Assembly: GCA_003661465.1 (NCBI GenBank)
Contig: QMWE01000062.1
Coordinates: 1 to 6,068 of the forward strand
Source of the DNA: Hadesarchaea archaeon
GTDB lineage: Archaea > Hadarchaeota > Hadarchaeia > Hadarchaeales > Hadarchaeaceae
Length of the DNA stretch: 6,068 nt
Direction of reading: 5' to 3'
A program made the position numbers and the translations under genes. Below the pieces are notes generated by a model. It was not told the origin of the DNA. It ran no database searches and was given only the letters and a program-made list of their open reading frames with translations. This document shows, piece by piece, positions 5,941 through 6,068 of the stretch. Each line of letters begins with the position of its first letter. Within the stretch, counting starts at the first letter, position 1.

Positions 5941-5972
5941 GGATGCCCGAGGCATCCTTTTTTTCTTTTTTT
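5941..5972 (+). terminator. Hairpin plus T-tract terminator of the anchored-protein gene
   Basis: A perfect 7-bp stem (GGATGCC with GGCATCC, loop CGA) spans 5941-5957 and can extend by a G-U and an A-U pair. It is followed by T7-C-T7 up to 5972, about 20 bases after the TAG. The T-tract alone would suffice in archaea; the stem gives it the shape of a bacterial intrinsic terminator. It is oriented for the plus strand only. Confidence 0.85.
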
Positions 5973-5973
5973 A

Positions 5974-6068
5974 TCATGCCGTTTGTTTTTTGATGCTTCG
6001 CGCGACCTCTGCTCCTATGTACGGTACCCGTGCCAGCTCCTGTTCGGTGGCTCGCCTGATGTCCGCAA
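5974..6068 (-). CDS. C-terminal end of a helix-hairpin-helix protein (5' part beyond window)
   Basis: Only the last 30 codons are inside the window. The reverse strand translates as ADIRRATEQELARVPYIGAE and then VARSIKKQTA before TGA, which is followed in frame by TAA (tandem stop). The pattern 'ATEQELARVPYIGAEVARSI' is a helix-hairpin-helix: helix, Val-Pro-x-Ile-Gly turn, second helix. The first turn position is Tyr where Gly is usual. Such motifs bind the DNA backbone non-specifically and end several archaeal proteins, such as XPF/Hef-type nucleases, Hel308-type helicases and small HhH proteins; which one this is cannot be told. The stop lies directly beside the T-tract of the convergent gene. 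No terminator for this strand is seen between here and the neighbouring coding region. Confidence 0.65.
   Translation of the reverse strand, partial: ADIRRATEQELARVPYIGAEVARSIKKQTA

Noticed and set aside
1..6068. Mobile element, CRISPR array, tRNA or defence system
   Set aside because: No transposase-like product, terminal inverted repeats, regularly spaced repeats or cloverleaf sequence were seen on either strand.

Overview
The window carries an archaeal de novo pyrimidine operon on the minus strand, almost complete. At the right-hand edge are one small plus-strand gene for a membrane-anchored secreted protein and the last 30 codons of a convergent gene. An archaeal origin is supported by four things: a PyrB/PyrI pair with archaeal-style sequences, an archaeal-type OMP decarboxylase, ribosome-binding sites of the AGGTGAT/GGTGG type, and a TATA-box promoter in place of bacterial -35/-10 elements. 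The lineage cannot be fixed from this sequence; a euryarchaeote-like organism is the most I would infer. The cytosolic enzymes are rich in lysine and arginine as well as acidic residues, so they do not look like those of a salt-in halophile.

Layout, read along the minus strand from right to left: pyrF (5254-4496), pyrE (4515-3892), pyrB (3908-2985), pyrI (2984-2505), pyrK (2501-1644), pyrC (1647-367), pyrD (386 to beyond the window start). No two neighbours are separated by more than 3 bases. Four junctions overlap (20, 17, 4 and 20 bases) and each downstream gene there has a strong Shine-Dalgarno inside its upstream neighbour. The other two genes, pyrI and pyrK, start immediately after the preceding stop and have no clear Shine-Dalgarno, which suggests reinitiation coupling.

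Together the genes cover every step from carbamoyl phosphate and aspartate to UMP. PyrB/PyrI make carbamoyl-aspartate under nucleotide control. PyrC closes the ring. PyrD/PyrK oxidise dihydroorotate with electrons passing through FMN, [2Fe-2S] and FAD, presumably to NAD+. PyrE adds ribose phosphate from PRPP, and PyrF decarboxylates OMP to UMP. Carbamoyl-phosphate synthetase is not in the window.

The 130-base divergent region (5255-5384) holds a perfectly palindromic 12-base TATA-like element that could serve both directions. Plus-strand gene 5385-5921 encodes a 178-residue, very acidic protein with an N-terminal membrane anchor and a possible LolA-like beta ectodomain. It ends at a bacterial-looking hairpin plus T-tract terminator, directly against the stop of a convergent helix-hairpin-helix protein fragment. 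I see no mobile element, CRISPR array, RNA gene or defence system. The only gene of unknown function is the anchored protein, and the rest is a well-formed metabolic operon.
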